Part shown: in pieces, positions 45,750-55,854 of the stretch
Layout: each line of letters opens with the position of its first letter
Position numbering within the stretch: position 1 is the stretch's first letter
From: Bradyrhizobium sp. STM 3843
Lineage (GTDB): Bacteria; Pseudomonadota; Alphaproteobacteria; Rhizobiales; Xanthobacteraceae
NCBI RefSeq assembly: GCF_000239815.1
Contig: NZ_CAFK01000198.1
Coordinates: forward strand, 60,282 to 124,281
Direction: 5' to 3'
Length of the DNA stretch: 64,000 bases
Notes under the pieces: model-generated
Told to the model about the DNA's origin: nothing
Databases searched by the model: none
The model's input: only the letters and a program-made list of their open reading frames with translations
Program-made: the position numbers and the translations under genes

Positions 45750-47972
45750 TCAGCGCTGTCCTCCGAACAACCGATCGACCAGCCAGCCGTCGAGGCCTGC
45801 GGCGGCTTCGGGCCGCGCCGCCGTGCGCGTCGGAGTGACTGATCGGCCGCCGCCGTAATTGGCCGCCGGCGCCGGTGCAGGCGCGGTCGGGGCCGTGATT
45901 TGTGAGGTGATCTGCGCGAGCGTCGGCACCAGGCCGGAGCCTTGAGTGTTCGGCAGCGCCGCCACCGGCACGCCCTGATGCGCCGCGCGCATGAAGCGGG
46001 TCCAGACCTCGACCGGCAAGCCGCCGCCGGTTGCTTTCTTGGTCGGAGAATTGTCGTCGTTGCCGAGCCAGACCCCGGTGACGAGGCGGGCGGTGTAGCC
46101 GATGAACCAGGCGTCCCGGAAATCCTGGCTGGTGCCGGTCTTGCCGGCTGCGACCCAGCCGGGGATCTCGGCCTTGCGCGCCGTGCCGGAGATCAAGGTC
46201 TCCTGCATCATCTGGTTCATCATCGCGACGTTGCGCGGCTCGATCACCTGCGTGGGCGGATCGGCCTGGCGCAGATAGAGCAGCTTGCCCTCATGCGTCT
46301 TGATCCGGGTGACGACATGCGGGGCCACGCTAAGGCCGCCATTGGCGAACGGCGCATAGGCGCCGACCAGTTCGAGCATCGAGACTTCGGACGTGCCGAG
46401 CGCGATCGACGGGTTGGGATCGAGCCTGGAAGCGATGCCGAGCCGGTGCGCGGTGCGCACCACGTTCTTCGGTCCGACCTCGAGGCCGACGCGCACCGCC
46501 ACCGTATTCAGCGACATCGCCAGCGCCTGCGTCAGAGTCACGGAGCCGAAATATTCGCGGGTGTAGTTCTCCGGCTTCCAGCCTTTCAGGTCCAGCGGCG
46601 CATCCTGGCGCACGGTGTCCGGGGTCAGGCCCTGCTCGATTGCGGTGAGATAGACGAACGGCTTGAACGCCGAGCCGGGCTGGCGCTTGGCAGTGACGGC
46701 GCGATTATATTGGCTGTCGGAATAGTTCCGGCCGCCGACCATGGCGCGCACGGCGCCGTCGGGCGTCATCGCCACCAGCGCGCCCTGGCTGACATTGAAC
46801 TTCACGCTCTTGGCGGCGAGCTCGTCGATTACGGCCGCTTCGGCCGTGGCCTGCAGCTTCGGATCGATGGTGGTTTCGACCGTGATCGACTGATCGATCT
46901 GGCCGACGAGATCGTCGAGCACCTCGCCGATCCAGTCGGCGACATAGTTGATCGTGCCGGCGCCGGCCGGCTTCACCGTGACCGAGGGATGCGCGATCTG
47001 GGCCTTTGCCTGGGCGTCGGTGATGAAGCCGGCGTCCGCCATCGCCGCAAGCACGGTCTCGGCGCGCTTCTCGGCGCCTTCCGGGTTGCGGTTCGGCGCC
47101 AGTCGCGACGGCGATTTGACCAGGCCTGCCAGCATCGCCGCCTCGCCGAGCGTGACATGTCGCGCGGACTTGCCGAAATAGCGCTGCGCGGCGGCTTCGA
47201 CGCCATAGGCGCCCGAGCCGAAATAGACGCGATTCAGGTACAGCTCGAGAATCTCGTTCTTGGAGTGCTTGCGCTCCAGCCACAGCGCGAGCTCGGCCTC
47301 CTGCAGCTTGCGCGCCAGGGTCCGCTCCTGGGTCAGGAACAGGTTCTTGGCGAGCTGTTGCGTCAGGGTCGAGCCGCCCTGCGAGACGCCGCGATGCAGG
47401 ACGTTGGTGACGACCGCGCGCGCGATGCCGATCGGGTCGATGCCGAAATGCTGATAGAAGCGGCGGTCCTCGATCGCGATGAACGCCTTCGGCAGATAGG
47501 CCGGCAGCTCCTTGAGCGCGACATTGGCGCCGGCCATCTCGCCGCGCTGCGCGAGCACACTGCCGTCGAGGCCGGTGATCTCGATGGTCGGTGGCCGCTT
47601 GGGGATCTCCAGCGACTGGATCGGCGGCAGGTGCGCGCCGGCCCAGACCACGACGCCGACCAGCCCGATCACGCCCCACAGGCCGCAGACCAGCGCCCAG
47701 TAGACCATCCGCCCGAACGACAAACCGACACGCGATCTGCTCATGCGCTTGTTGCCTTTGGCAGGGCGCGACTTCGGCTGAGGTTTGGGCTCCCGCTGCG
47801 CCGGCTCGTCGTCATCCTCCTCGACGACAGGCTTGCGCTTGGCGGTCGCCTTCTTCGGTGCGTCCTCGCCTGCCGGTATGCGATCCTTGGCGTCGAGACG
47901 TAGGTCGTGCATGGCCGCCGCCAGGCCGAATAGCGGCTCCTTGCGCCCGCCGCTCTTGTTCCGTCCCGCCAT
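45750..47972 (-). CDS. Class A penicillin-binding protein (PBP1A type)
   Basis: About 740 residues from ATG 47972. A 75-residue charged cytoplasmic tail precedes the single membrane helix (about 88-112). The GT51 transglycosylase includes AIEDRRFYQHFGID with the catalytic Glu168, and QGGSTLTQQLAKNL. The transpeptidase has SAFK (Ser434), SLN (487) and KTG (611). It polymerises and cross-links peptidoglycan at the inner-membrane face. The C-terminus ends in a Pro/Ala-rich linker and a short basic end. The acidic cytoplasmic tail is longer than in enteric PBPs. Confidence 0.95.
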   Translation of the reverse strand: MAGRNKSGGRKEPLFGLAAAMHDLRLDAKDRIPAGEDAPKKATAKRKPVVEEDDDEPAQREPKPQPKSRPAKGNKRMSRSRVGLSFGRMVYWALVCGLWGVIGLVGVVVWAGAHLPPIQSLEIPKRPPTIEITGLDGSVLAQRGEMAGANVALKELPAYLPKAFIAIEDRRFYQHFGIDPIGIARAVVTNVLHRGVSQGGSTLTQQLAKNLFLTQERTLARKLQEAELALWLERKHSKNEILELYLNRVYFGSGAYGVEAAAQRYFGKSARHVTLGEAAMLAGLVKSPSRLAPNRNPEGAEKRAETVLAAMADAGFITDAQAKAQIAHPSVTVKPAGAGTINYVADWIGEVLDDLVGQIDQSITVETTIDPKLQATAEAAVIDELAAKSVKFNVSQGALVAMTPDGAVRAMVGGRNYSDSQYNRAVTAKRQPGSAFKPFVYLTAIEQGLTPDTVRQDAPLDLKGWKPENYTREYFGSVTLTQALAMSLNTVAVRVGLEVGPKNVVRTAHRLGIASRLDPNPSIALGTSEVSMLELVGAYAPFANGGLSVAPHVVTRIKTHEGKLLYLRQADPPTQVIEPRNVAMMNQMMQETLISGTARKAEIPGWVAAGKTGTSQDFRDAWFIGYTARLVTGVWLGNDDNSPTKKATGGGLPVEVWTRFMRAAHQGVPVAALPNTQGSGLVPTLAQITSQITAPTAPAPAPAANYGGGRSVTPTRTAARPEAAAGLDGWLVDRLFGGQR

Positions 47973-48114
47973 ACGCCAATACGCCCGCAACCGTCCCTGA
48001 TTACGCTAATGGCCGGAGTTTAAGGGCCGGTTAGCAAGAGGTTAACGCGCAATTAGGTCTTTCACGACATGCACGCGCTGTTATGGTTAAGGCCAAGTTA
48101 ATGAGGAAACGCCG

Positions 48115-48540
48115 ATGGGTTATATCGATCCGACCAAGGAGGTCTTTGCCGAATTCCGCGCGCGCGATCGCGCCGGCCCGATCCACATGCTGAACCTGGT
48201 GCGTCTTCGCAAGGAAGCTGCGTACCCGGACGGCCGCAAGGCGAGCGGCGCGGAGGCCTATGCCACCTATGGTCGCGAGAGCGGCCCGGTGTTCAAGCGG
48301 CTCGGCGGCCGCATCGTCTGGCAGGGCCGGTTCGAGCTGATGCTGATCGGCCCGCGCGAGGAATATTGGGATCACTGCTTCATCGCGGAGTATCCGTCCG
48401 TCGACGCCTTCGTCGAGATGATCCGCGATCCGGTCTATCGCGAGGCAGTGAAACATCGCCAGGCCGCGGTGGAAGACTCGCGCCTGATCCGTCATGCGGT
48501 GCTGCCGGTCGGCGAGAATTTCGGGGAGATTCCGGCGTAG
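48115..48540 (+). CDS. DUF1330 domain-containing protein
   Basis: A 141-residue ferredoxin-like-fold protein: PIHMLNLVRLRKEAAY, YATYGRESGPVFKRLGGRIVWQG and WDHCFIAEYPSVDAFVEMIRDPVYREAVKHR are standard DUF1330 blocks. GAGGAAACGCC precedes ATG 48115. Proteins of this type are small dimeric barrels of unknown substrate. It stands alone, followed by repeats. Confidence 0.9.
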   Translation: MGYIDPTKEVFAEFRARDRAGPIHMLNLVRLRKEAAYPDGRKASGAEAYATYGRESGPVFKRLGGRIVWQGRFELMLIGPREEYWDHCFIAEYPSVDAFVEMIRDPVYREAVKHRQAAVEDSRLIRHAVLPVGENFGEIPA

Positions 48541-48580
48541 GTGTGCAAGCGGACGAGGAGATGCTCGCGCCACATGCTCA

Positions 48581-48704
48581 GTCGTCATCCCCGCGAAAGC
48601 GGGGATCCATAACCACAGGCCATTGTTGGTGCGAACGACGGCGCGGCAGCGCGCCGACGACGGACGTCTCTGGAATGTGGGTCCCGGCTCAAGGCCGGTG
48701 CGAC
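48581..48704. repeat. Two-hairpin intergenic repeat, copy 2, inverted (family A)
   Basis: GTCGTCATCCCCGCG-AAAG-CGGGGATCCATA starts and GTGGGTCCCGGCTC-AAGGCCGGTGCGAC ends it. This is the family A layout read from the other strand, with some divergence, immediately after the DUF1330 gene. Confidence 0.65.
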
Positions 48705-48825
48705 AGGGGTGTGTGAGGCGCAAGCTCGTCATCGTCTTTAAGTGTCAAACCACCATGAGGGTGTGGATCCGCATCCCCGCTGCGCTTGGCGCCCGGGCTT
48801 GGCTGCAACGTTGCCCCCTAACTAA

Positions 48826-49205
48826 TAGAGAGGGCGCGGGGAAGGCCGGGTGCCGGCCGCACCCATGGCCCCCGTGCGAAAGAAATGCACGGGGCAGGAA
48901 CCACAGGCTTGGCCGAGGGCAACCCGACCTTCCCTGCGCAATGGTTTACGGCTTATACGCGCTCTCCTCGGGGACCGGCGTTCTTGCCCCCGTCCGCGTG
49001 ATGCGAAGCATCATCGCGTCGCGACAATGCCTGACGGCATTGCGCAGGCCTCAGCACCGGGAGGCCAGGACCACACGACTTCACCGTCCGCGACACCTCG
49101 TTCGTCCGCGCGTATGAAATGCGCTGCGACATGTCGCGTCCATCGCATCTTCGGCCCAACGCTCGTGACGATCGCGAAGCGCCCCTCTCATCGGGCCGAG
49201 ACGCG
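48826..49205 (+). repeat. Long dispersed repeat, copy 2 (family B)
   Basis: About 380 bases collinear with 25109-25490: the same order of GGGGAA-GCCGGG, GGCCGCACCCATGGCCC, AAATGCA-GG, CGCAATGGTTT, CTCTCC-CGG and CTCGTGACGATCGCGAAGCGCCCCTC blocks, with many substitutions. No supported gene lies in 48541-49314 apart from the repeats; Arg/Pro-rich frames there are artefacts. Confidence 0.75.
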
Positions 49206-49314
49206 ACGAATGTGCCGGTGATTTGCCCGACACGACAAGGCGCACGCGCTGCGACAGAGTGGCACGACGGGCAATTTGCGCATGACGCTTATGCGTCTCG
49301 CCGCCCGCAGCGCC

Positions 49315-51222
49315 TCACTGTCCCTCGACCGAAAACGCCAGCAGCGCATTGCCCGGCATGGTGCCGTAGTTGGCGTAGCCGGAATTGACGTAGAGCATGC
49401 CGCCGGCGACGACCGGCCCGGGTCCGTCGAGCGAACCGCCATGGGCGGCGGTGCCGTTCACCGTAGTGTAGTCCTTGACCGTGTCGAGATCCCAGATGAT
49501 CGCGCCGGTCGCGGCCGCATAGGCGCGCAGATGCCCGTCAAGCCCGCCGGAGAACACGACGCCCGGGATCGCGGTGACAGCCGCCGATTGGGCTGGACTG
49601 CATCCGGGCCGCTCGTCGCAGCCGGGATGCGGTGTGTGCCAGACGATCTCGCCGGTTGCCGGGTTCAGAGCGTAGAGGCCGCCGCCCTGCGCCGGATCGA
49701 GCTTTAGCGTGTTGCCGAACACGGATTTCTGTGCGCCTGCGGTGCCCGCGGGCACGGGCTTGATGCCGACATCGGAGAGCGCGACATAGATGTTGGTCCC
49801 GTCCGTGGCGGCGCCCCACTGCACCCCACCGAGCGAGCTGCCGCGTCCGATCCGGCGCTGCCAGAGAATGGCGCCGTCGTGATCGGGATCGAGCGCATGC
49901 ACCATGCCTGACTTCTGGCCGGCGATCAGCGCTCGCTTGCCATCGGCCAGGTCAACGAGCATCGGCGACGAACCAAAATCGAAATCGGGTCCCTTGGTCT
50001 TCGGGCAGTTGTTGGTGAAACGCGCGTTGCACGCCACGTTGTAGGCGTCACCCTCGGTCATCTGTCGTGACCACGCGAGCTGGCCGCTTGCGAGATCGAA
50101 CGCGACGAAGGCGTCCGACGTCGCCGACGGCGGCTCGGAATAGCTGTCGCCGGTGGTCGCATAGATGCGCTGATGCGCGCCATCGACTGATGGCGCCGAC
50201 CAGATCGCGCCGCCTGAGGGTCCAAACAGCGGCGTCCCGATCGAATTGCTGCCGACCGATTGCGCTGATGGCGCGACATAGCCGCGCCACCGCACCTCGC
50301 CGCTGCGCGCGTCGAGGGCTGCGATCAGGCCGCGAAAGCTGCAGCAGGGGTAGCGCGGATCGGCCGCCATCACCTCTTCGAGCGAGGAGACCGGAACGTA
50401 GAGCACGCCGTCGGCCAGCGTCGGCGCTCCCGTGATGACGGCGCCGGCATGCGGCTCGACCCGGGTCTTCCAGATCAGCTTGCCGGTCTCGGCATCGAGC
50501 GCATAGGCCTCGCCACGCTGGTCGCCGAAATAAGCGGTTGCGCCGCGGTCGTCCTCACCGATCGTGATCGCGCTGCGCACGCCGAAGCCGGCGTCGAACA
50601 TCCAGCGCTGGCATCCGGTCTTGGCGTCCAGCGCATAGACCTTGCCGCCGGCGCTGCCGACGAAGATGCGCCCGCCCCACACGGTGGGCTGCGCAGAGGC
50701 GCGGGTGTCGTTTGGGAAGCCGAACGCCCAGCGGAGTTTCAATCGCGGCACGTCGTTGGGCGCGAGCTGCGCCATGTCGGCCGCTTGGAAGCGATGTTGC
50801 CGGATGTCCGCGCCCCAGCCGTTCCAGCGCGGCACGTTGGCGTCGCGCTGCAAAGGTCCGGGGTCACGGCAGGATGAATCCGGAAGCGGCGGCGCTGCGG
50901 CCACAGCGGTGGCGGAGAGATAGCGCACGACGTCGCCGATCTGGCTCTGCGTCAGATCGCGCCCCTGCTGGTTCATCAGGCCGAAGGTGAGCGCGAAGCG
51001 CACCCGCTCCGGCGGAAGCTGCCGCAGGCTTGCGGTTTCCGGCGCGCGCGCCACGGCTCCGCCCTCGTGACAGGAGGCGCAATGCTGCTGATAGAGCGCT
51101 TCGCCCGGATGCGGCGTCGTGTCCTCGGCGTGCGCGGACGGAGCGACGATCAGCGCCGATAGCGCAAAGGTTGCTGATACACAGTGCACCGAAACGTCCA
51201 ACAGCCTGGAAAAAGGCGCCAC
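49315..51222 (-). CDS. Secreted PQQ-dependent dehydrogenase with N-terminal cytochrome c (polyvinyl-alcohol-dehydrogenase-like)
   Basis: A 635-residue protein; GTG 51222 is seven bases after GGAG, better than the longer ATG frame at 51303. The signal peptide ends near PSAHA. Heme c motif CASCH is at residues 48-52. An eight-bladed PQQ propeller follows with repeated W-docking strands (VYALDAKTGCQRW, IAALDARSGEVRW, LYALNPATGEIVWHT). TGDSYSEPPSATSDAFVAFDLASG matches polyvinyl alcohol dehydrogenases, and adjacent cysteines (YPCCSFRG) may form the vicinal disulfide seen in PQQ alcohol dehydrogenases. It oxidises an alcohol in the periplasm; the exact substrate is unknown. Confidence 0.88.
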   Translation of the reverse strand: MAPFSRLLDVSVHCVSATFALSALIVAPSAHAEDTTPHPGEALYQQHCASCHEGGAVARAPETASLRQLPPERVRFALTFGLMNQQGRDLTQSQIGDVVRYLSATAVAAAPPLPDSSCRDPGPLQRDANVPRWNGWGADIRQHRFQAADMAQLAPNDVPRLKLRWAFGFPNDTRASAQPTVWGGRIFVGSAGGKVYALDAKTGCQRWMFDAGFGVRSAITIGEDDRGATAYFGDQRGEAYALDAETGKLIWKTRVEPHAGAVITGAPTLADGVLYVPVSSLEEVMAADPRYPCCSFRGLIAALDARSGEVRWRGYVAPSAQSVGSNSIGTPLFGPSGGAIWSAPSVDGAHQRIYATTGDSYSEPPSATSDAFVAFDLASGQLAWSRQMTEGDAYNVACNARFTNNCPKTKGPDFDFGSSPMLVDLADGKRALIAGQKSGMVHALDPDHDGAILWQRRIGRGSSLGGVQWGAATDGTNIYVALSDVGIKPVPAGTAGAQKSVFGNTLKLDPAQGGGLYALNPATGEIVWHTPHPGCDERPGCSPAQSAAVTAIPGVVFSGGLDGHLRAYAAATGAIIWDLDTVKDYTTVNGTAAHGGSLDGPGPVVAGGMLYVNSGYANYGTMPGNALLAFSVEGQ

Positions 51223-51357
51223 GGTCGTCTCCGTCACGCGTGAGCAGGTCACTGATGTCAGAAGACCGTAGCCGATACCGACAACGTCGTCACGTGAAAT
51301 CAACCGGAACGAATATTCATCACGAGAGCAATCAAGGATTGCTCACGTAAGCCTGTC

Positions 51358-51869
51358 TCAGCGCTCGATCACCCAGCGCGTCACCGCCTGGTGGTAGTTG
51401 AGATAGCCCGGCACGGTCTTGTAGGTCTTGAGATATCTGAAGCCGGCCTTCTGCAACGTTCGGTTCGGGCCGACGTTGAACGCGTTCGGCTCGCAGAACA
51501 ATTGCTTGAGTTCGAATGTGCGGAAATAGATGTCGACGCTGCGGCGAACGCATTCGGCACCGATGCCCTGCTGCCGCAACTCGGGCTCGGTGACGTGCAG
51601 ATGCATGTTGGCGCGATTGCCGAATACGATCTTGTCGCAGCTGGAGAAGCCGACCGGCTTGCCGTCGAGCTGCCAGAGCACCAGGAAGTTGCTGCGCTCC
51701 GCAATCGGCTGCGCATAGAGCTCCTTGAACGCCCGGCCCAGATGGCTCGGCCCGGCATGCGCGTCGGATCGACGCCCATCATCTCGAGATGCTCTGGCGT
51801 GGACGAGTGGAAGTAGTCGATGACGATGCCGGTCTCGTCGAGCGCCATCTCGCGGACGTCGAGGTTCAT
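51358..51869 (-). pseudogene. GNAT family N-acetyltransferase broken by a frameshift
   Basis: The N-terminal part is read from ATG 51869 (MNLDVREMALDETGIVIDYF) with GGAAG upstream, to EMMGVDPTRMP. The family sequence then continues in another frame from about 51755 (PSHLGRAFKELYAQP) to the stop at 51358, including FLVLWQLDGKPVGFSSCD, the acetyl-CoA loop RQQGIGAE and FCEPNAFNVGPNRTLQKAGF. One base appears missing near 51750-51757, in the GC-rich run GCCCGGC. If that base is restored, the gene is a normal 170-residue GNAT protein. Whether this is a real mutation or a sequencing error cannot be decided from one sequence. Confidence 0.8.
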
Positions 51870-51943
51870 TGTGAAACTTCCTTCAATAGCGGCGGTCCGT
51901 TCTGTTATGTGTATAGTTGGACGATGCTTGCCACGCTCACGCT

Positions 51944-52063
51944 GTCGTCCCGGCCTTGAGCCGGGACCCATAGCCACGACTGATTATTTTACGATGGCTG
52001 GAGCAACAGCGCGGCCAGCAATGAAGAACGATGGTTATGGGCCCCTGCGTTCGCAGGGGCGAC
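51944..52063. repeat. Two-hairpin intergenic repeat, copy 3 (family A)
   Basis: GTCGTCCCGGCC-TTGA-GCCGGGACCCATA starts, and TATGGGCCCCTGCG-TT-CGCAGGGGCGAC ends it. Located between the TauD-like gene and the broken GNAT gene. Confidence 0.75.
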
Positions 52064-52112
52064 ATTTTGGACTGGAGCCGGCAGCGCGGGCTGCGACGCG
52101 CTTCTAGCCGTC

Positions 52113-53009
52113 TCACACCGGGCGCTCGCCCTTGATGGTGACGCGCGTGCCGGCGCGGGTGTGCGGCCAGTAGTCCCACATGGCGCGATGCTGGGTGCAG
52201 CGGTTGTCCCAGAACGCGATCGCGTTCTCGGTCCAACGGAAGCGGCACTGGAACAGCGGGTTCTCGGCGTGCTGATAGAGGTAGCTCAGGATCGCGTCGC
52301 TCTCGTCGCGCGGGATGCCGATGATGTGACGCGTGAAGCCGCGGTTGACATAGAGCGCCTTCCGGCCCGTCACGGGGTGGGTGCGCACCACCGGGTGCTC
52401 GGCGCTCGGGTAGGCTGGCCGGTCGGCGACGCCGTAATTGGCATAGAGCCCGCGATAGACGCTCTCGCCGTCATGGAAGGCGGCGAGCCCGTCAAGATAG
52501 GTCTTCATGCGCTCCGACAGCGCCTCATAGGCGGCATACATCGAGGCGAACAGCGTGTCGCCGCCATGCGGCGGGCATTGCCGGATGTGCAGGATCGAGC
52601 CCATCGGCGGCTCGAGGTCGCAGGAGACGTCCGAGTGCCAGCCCTCGCCATTGGCGCGGGGCGAATTCTGATCGGCGTAGATGCGCATCAACGCCGGATC
52701 GTCGCCCTCATGCGGCGCGGCCGGGTGGATATGCAGCTCGCCGAAGCGGCGGCCGAAAGCGAGATGCTGTTCCGGCGTGATGCGCTGATCGCGGAAGAAG
52801 ATCACGAGGTTTTCGGCCAGGGCGCGGTGGATCTCGTCCATCTGGCGGTTGGCGCGCGACTCGTCTGACATGAGCTTGCCGATATCGACGCCGGAGATCT
52901 CCGCGCCGATGATCGGCGTAAGCTTGTCGACGCTGATGGTCTCGTAGGGCGCGCTGTCGTCTGCGAGATGTTTGTAGCGTGGTCCCTCTCGGCCGGCGAG
53001 CGAGCTCAT
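52113..53009 (-). CDS. TauD/TfdA family Fe(II)/2-oxoglutarate dioxygenase
   Basis: A 298-residue protein. The facial triad is visible as WHSD (HxD) and the distal His in NRCTQHRAMWDYWPH, with the 2-oxoglutarate Arg in GTRVTIKG. VFFRDQRITPEQHLAFGRRFGELHIHP-type text matches TauD (here VIFFRDQ). It hydroxylates a small sulfonate, phenoxyacid or similar compound; the substrate is not given by the sequence. Its ribosome site sits in one arm of an inverted repeat at 53019-53039. Confidence 0.92.
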   Translation of the reverse strand: MSSLAGREGPRYKHLADDSAPYETISVDKLTPIIGAEISGVDIGKLMSDESRANRQMDEIHRALAENLVIFFRDQRITPEQHLAFGRRFGELHIHPAAPHEGDDPALMRIYADQNSPRANGEGWHSDVSCDLEPPMGSILHIRQCPPHGGDTLFASMYAAYEALSERMKTYLDGLAAFHDGESVYRGLYANYGVADRPAYPSAEHPVVRTHPVTGRKALYVNRGFTRHIIGIPRDESDAILSYLYQHAENPLFQCRFRWTENAIAFWDNRCTQHRAMWDYWPHTRAGTRVTIKGERPV

Positions 53010-53018
53010 GCACGTTCT

Positions 53019-53039
53019 CCCTCAATCGTTGATTGAGGG
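53019..53039. promoter_or_regulatory. Perfect inverted repeat overlapping the ribosome site of the TauD-like gene
   Basis: CCCTCAATC-GTT-GATTGAGGG: nine base pairs around a three-base loop, 9 bases before the start codon at 53009. The GGGAG ribosome site (minus strand 53017-53021) lies at the arm end. It may be a dimeric repressor operator or a translation-blocking hairpin. Confidence 0.6.
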
Positions 53040-53087
53040 CATGGTAGCGCGCCAAGAGTGAAGCGCAATGCCGCCCAGCATTCCGCT

Positions 53088-53208
53088 GTCGTCCCGGCCT
53101 TGAGCCGGGACCCATAAACACCACGGATTGTTGTTGCGAGCGCTGGAGCGACAGCACGGCCGAACATGATGGCCGCGGCGTATGGGTCCCCGCGTTCGCG
53201 GGGACGAC
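53088..53208. repeat. Two-hairpin intergenic repeat, copy 4 (family A)
   Basis: GTCGTCCCGGCC-TTGA-GCCGGGACCCATA start and GTATGGGTCCCCGCG-TT-CGCGGGGACGAC end, nearly identical to copies 1 and 3. Lies between ispG and the TauD-like gene. Confidence 0.78.
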
Positions 53209-53240
53209 ATCGAATTTGTGGAGCGCTCTGCGCCCCACCA

Positions 53241-53286
53241 TATCGAGATTCCGGGCTCGATGCTACGCATCGCCCCGGAATGACGA
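53241..53286. repeat. Half element of palindromic repeat family C
   Basis: GAGATTCCGGG-CTCGATGC-TA-CGCATCG-CCCCGGAATGACGA: one arm of the same palindrome seen in full at 62549-62645. It lies directly after the ispG stop and may help terminate it. Confidence 0.65.
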
Positions 53287-53293
53287 GGCTGGC

Positions 53294-54583
<1,290 letters not shown>

Positions 54584-54596
54584 GGGGTCTCGGATA

Positions 54597-55550
54597 TCAG
54601 GTTTTGGTGACATTCAGCAATGCGTCTGTCGTGACCGGAACGGCCCTGGCCGGGCGATTGACCAGAAAAAGGCCAGCAATCACAAGCAGGGCGGCGCCGC
54701 CAAAGGCCAGCGTCAGGGCGTCATGCAGGATGAAATAACTGGCCACGACCCCGAATAAAGGGGTGATGAAGGTAAATGCCGACAATTTGCTGGCCGAATA
54801 GGTCTTCACCAGCGCAAACCACAACGTGAAGGTGGTCCCGACCACCCAGATCGCCTGATAGGCCATCAAAGACAGCACGAATGGACTGGGAACCTGGGCG
54901 AGCCGCTCTCCGGAAAGCAGGGCTGCCGCGCCCAGGATCGGGATCGACATCGCCACCTGGTATGCCAGGGCCTTTTCCGGCGGCGCAAAGCGCAGCCGTG
55001 TGCCTTTGGCCATCACGGTCGTTGCGCCCCACAACAGGCCGCCGCCCACCACCATGAGGTCGCCGAGCAGCACGCGGCTGTCGACATTGGCCTGCGGAAG
55101 CCCGATCGCCAGCGCCACGCCGGCAAAGCTCAGCCCCAGGCCTGCCCATTGGGTGGCGCCGAGCCGCTCGCCAAGGAAGCGGTAGGAGCCGAGCGCGACG
55201 AAAAACGGCGCGGTGTAGAGGAAGACGACCGCGCGCGAGGCGGAGGTCAAAAGCAGGCCGCCATAGATCAGCACGAACTCGATGCCGAACATGGTGCCGG
55301 CGACCAGACCCGCGATCAGCGTGCCGTCACGCTCGAACATCTTGACGCCGCGTCCCCACGCGATCAGCAGCAACACCGGCAGCGCGCCGGCCGAGCGCAA
55401 GGTCGCCTGCAGCATCGGCGGGATTTCCGGCAGCGCCAGCTTGACCGCGATCTGGTTGAAAGCCCAGGACAGGCACAGCACGAGGATGATGGCGATGGCG
55501 CCCGGGCCGAGCGGCCGGGCCGCGGAAGATAAGACTTGTTTCGAAGACAC
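54597..55550 (-). CDS. EamA/DMT family transporter
   Basis: A 317-residue protein with GTG start 55550 and ten membrane helices in two EamA halves (LSWAFNQIAVKLALPEIPPM in the first, LWGATTVMAKGTRLRFAPPEKALAYQVAMS in the second). DMT proteins export amino acids, nucleobases or other metabolites. Same strand as ispG with 13 bases between them. No substrate-specific motif is visible. Confidence 0.92.
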   Translation of the reverse strand: MSSKQVLSSAARPLGPGAIAIILVLCLSWAFNQIAVKLALPEIPPMLQATLRSAGALPVLLLIAWGRGVKMFERDGTLIAGLVAGTMFGIEFVLIYGGLLLTSASRAVVFLYTAPFFVALGSYRFLGERLGATQWAGLGLSFAGVALAIGLPQANVDSRVLLGDLMVVGGGLLWGATTVMAKGTRLRFAPPEKALAYQVAMSIPILGAAALLSGERLAQVPSPFVLSLMAYQAIWVVGTTFTLWFALVKTYSASKLSAFTFITPLFGVVASYFILHDALTLAFGGAALLVIAGLFLVNRPARAVPVTTDALLNVTKT

Positions 55551-55650
55551 GAGGACGCTGGCTCCCTAGAGCAAACTTTTTGTTGTTTAGACCGAGATCG
55601 GGGCCTCCGATCAACCTATCCCCACATCCGGCAGCGTGAGCCATCTCAAC

Positions 55651-55777
55651 CTCGCCCCGCTTGCGGGGAGAGGTCGGATTGCATCGTCAGATGCAATCCG
55701 GGTGAGGGGGACTCTCCGCAAGCTCGGTCTGCGGAGACTCCCCCTCACCCCGACCCTCTCCCCGCAAGCGGGGCGAG
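55651..55777. repeat. Long near-perfect inverted repeat (family E)
   Basis: CTCGCCCCGCTTGCGGGGAG at the left end reappears as its complement at the right end (55757-55777). Inner arms TCCGGGTGAGGGGG / CCCCCTCACCC and the core TCTCCGC-AAGCTCGGTCT-GCGGAGA also pair. The whole 127 bases can extrude as a cruciform. It lies in the 55551-55854 gap between the DMT gene and zur, which holds no gene. Confidence 0.75.
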
Positions 55778-55854
55778 GGAGCGCACCGCCGTCGCCGTTA
55801 AACACTCTCATATGATCAACGATCGTCTGTACAGCTAACAGGGGGCGACGGAAC

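Noticed and set aside
45942..47903. 653-codon plus-strand frame opposite the penicillin-binding protein
   Set aside because: Shadow; the minus strand contains the complete PBP motifs.
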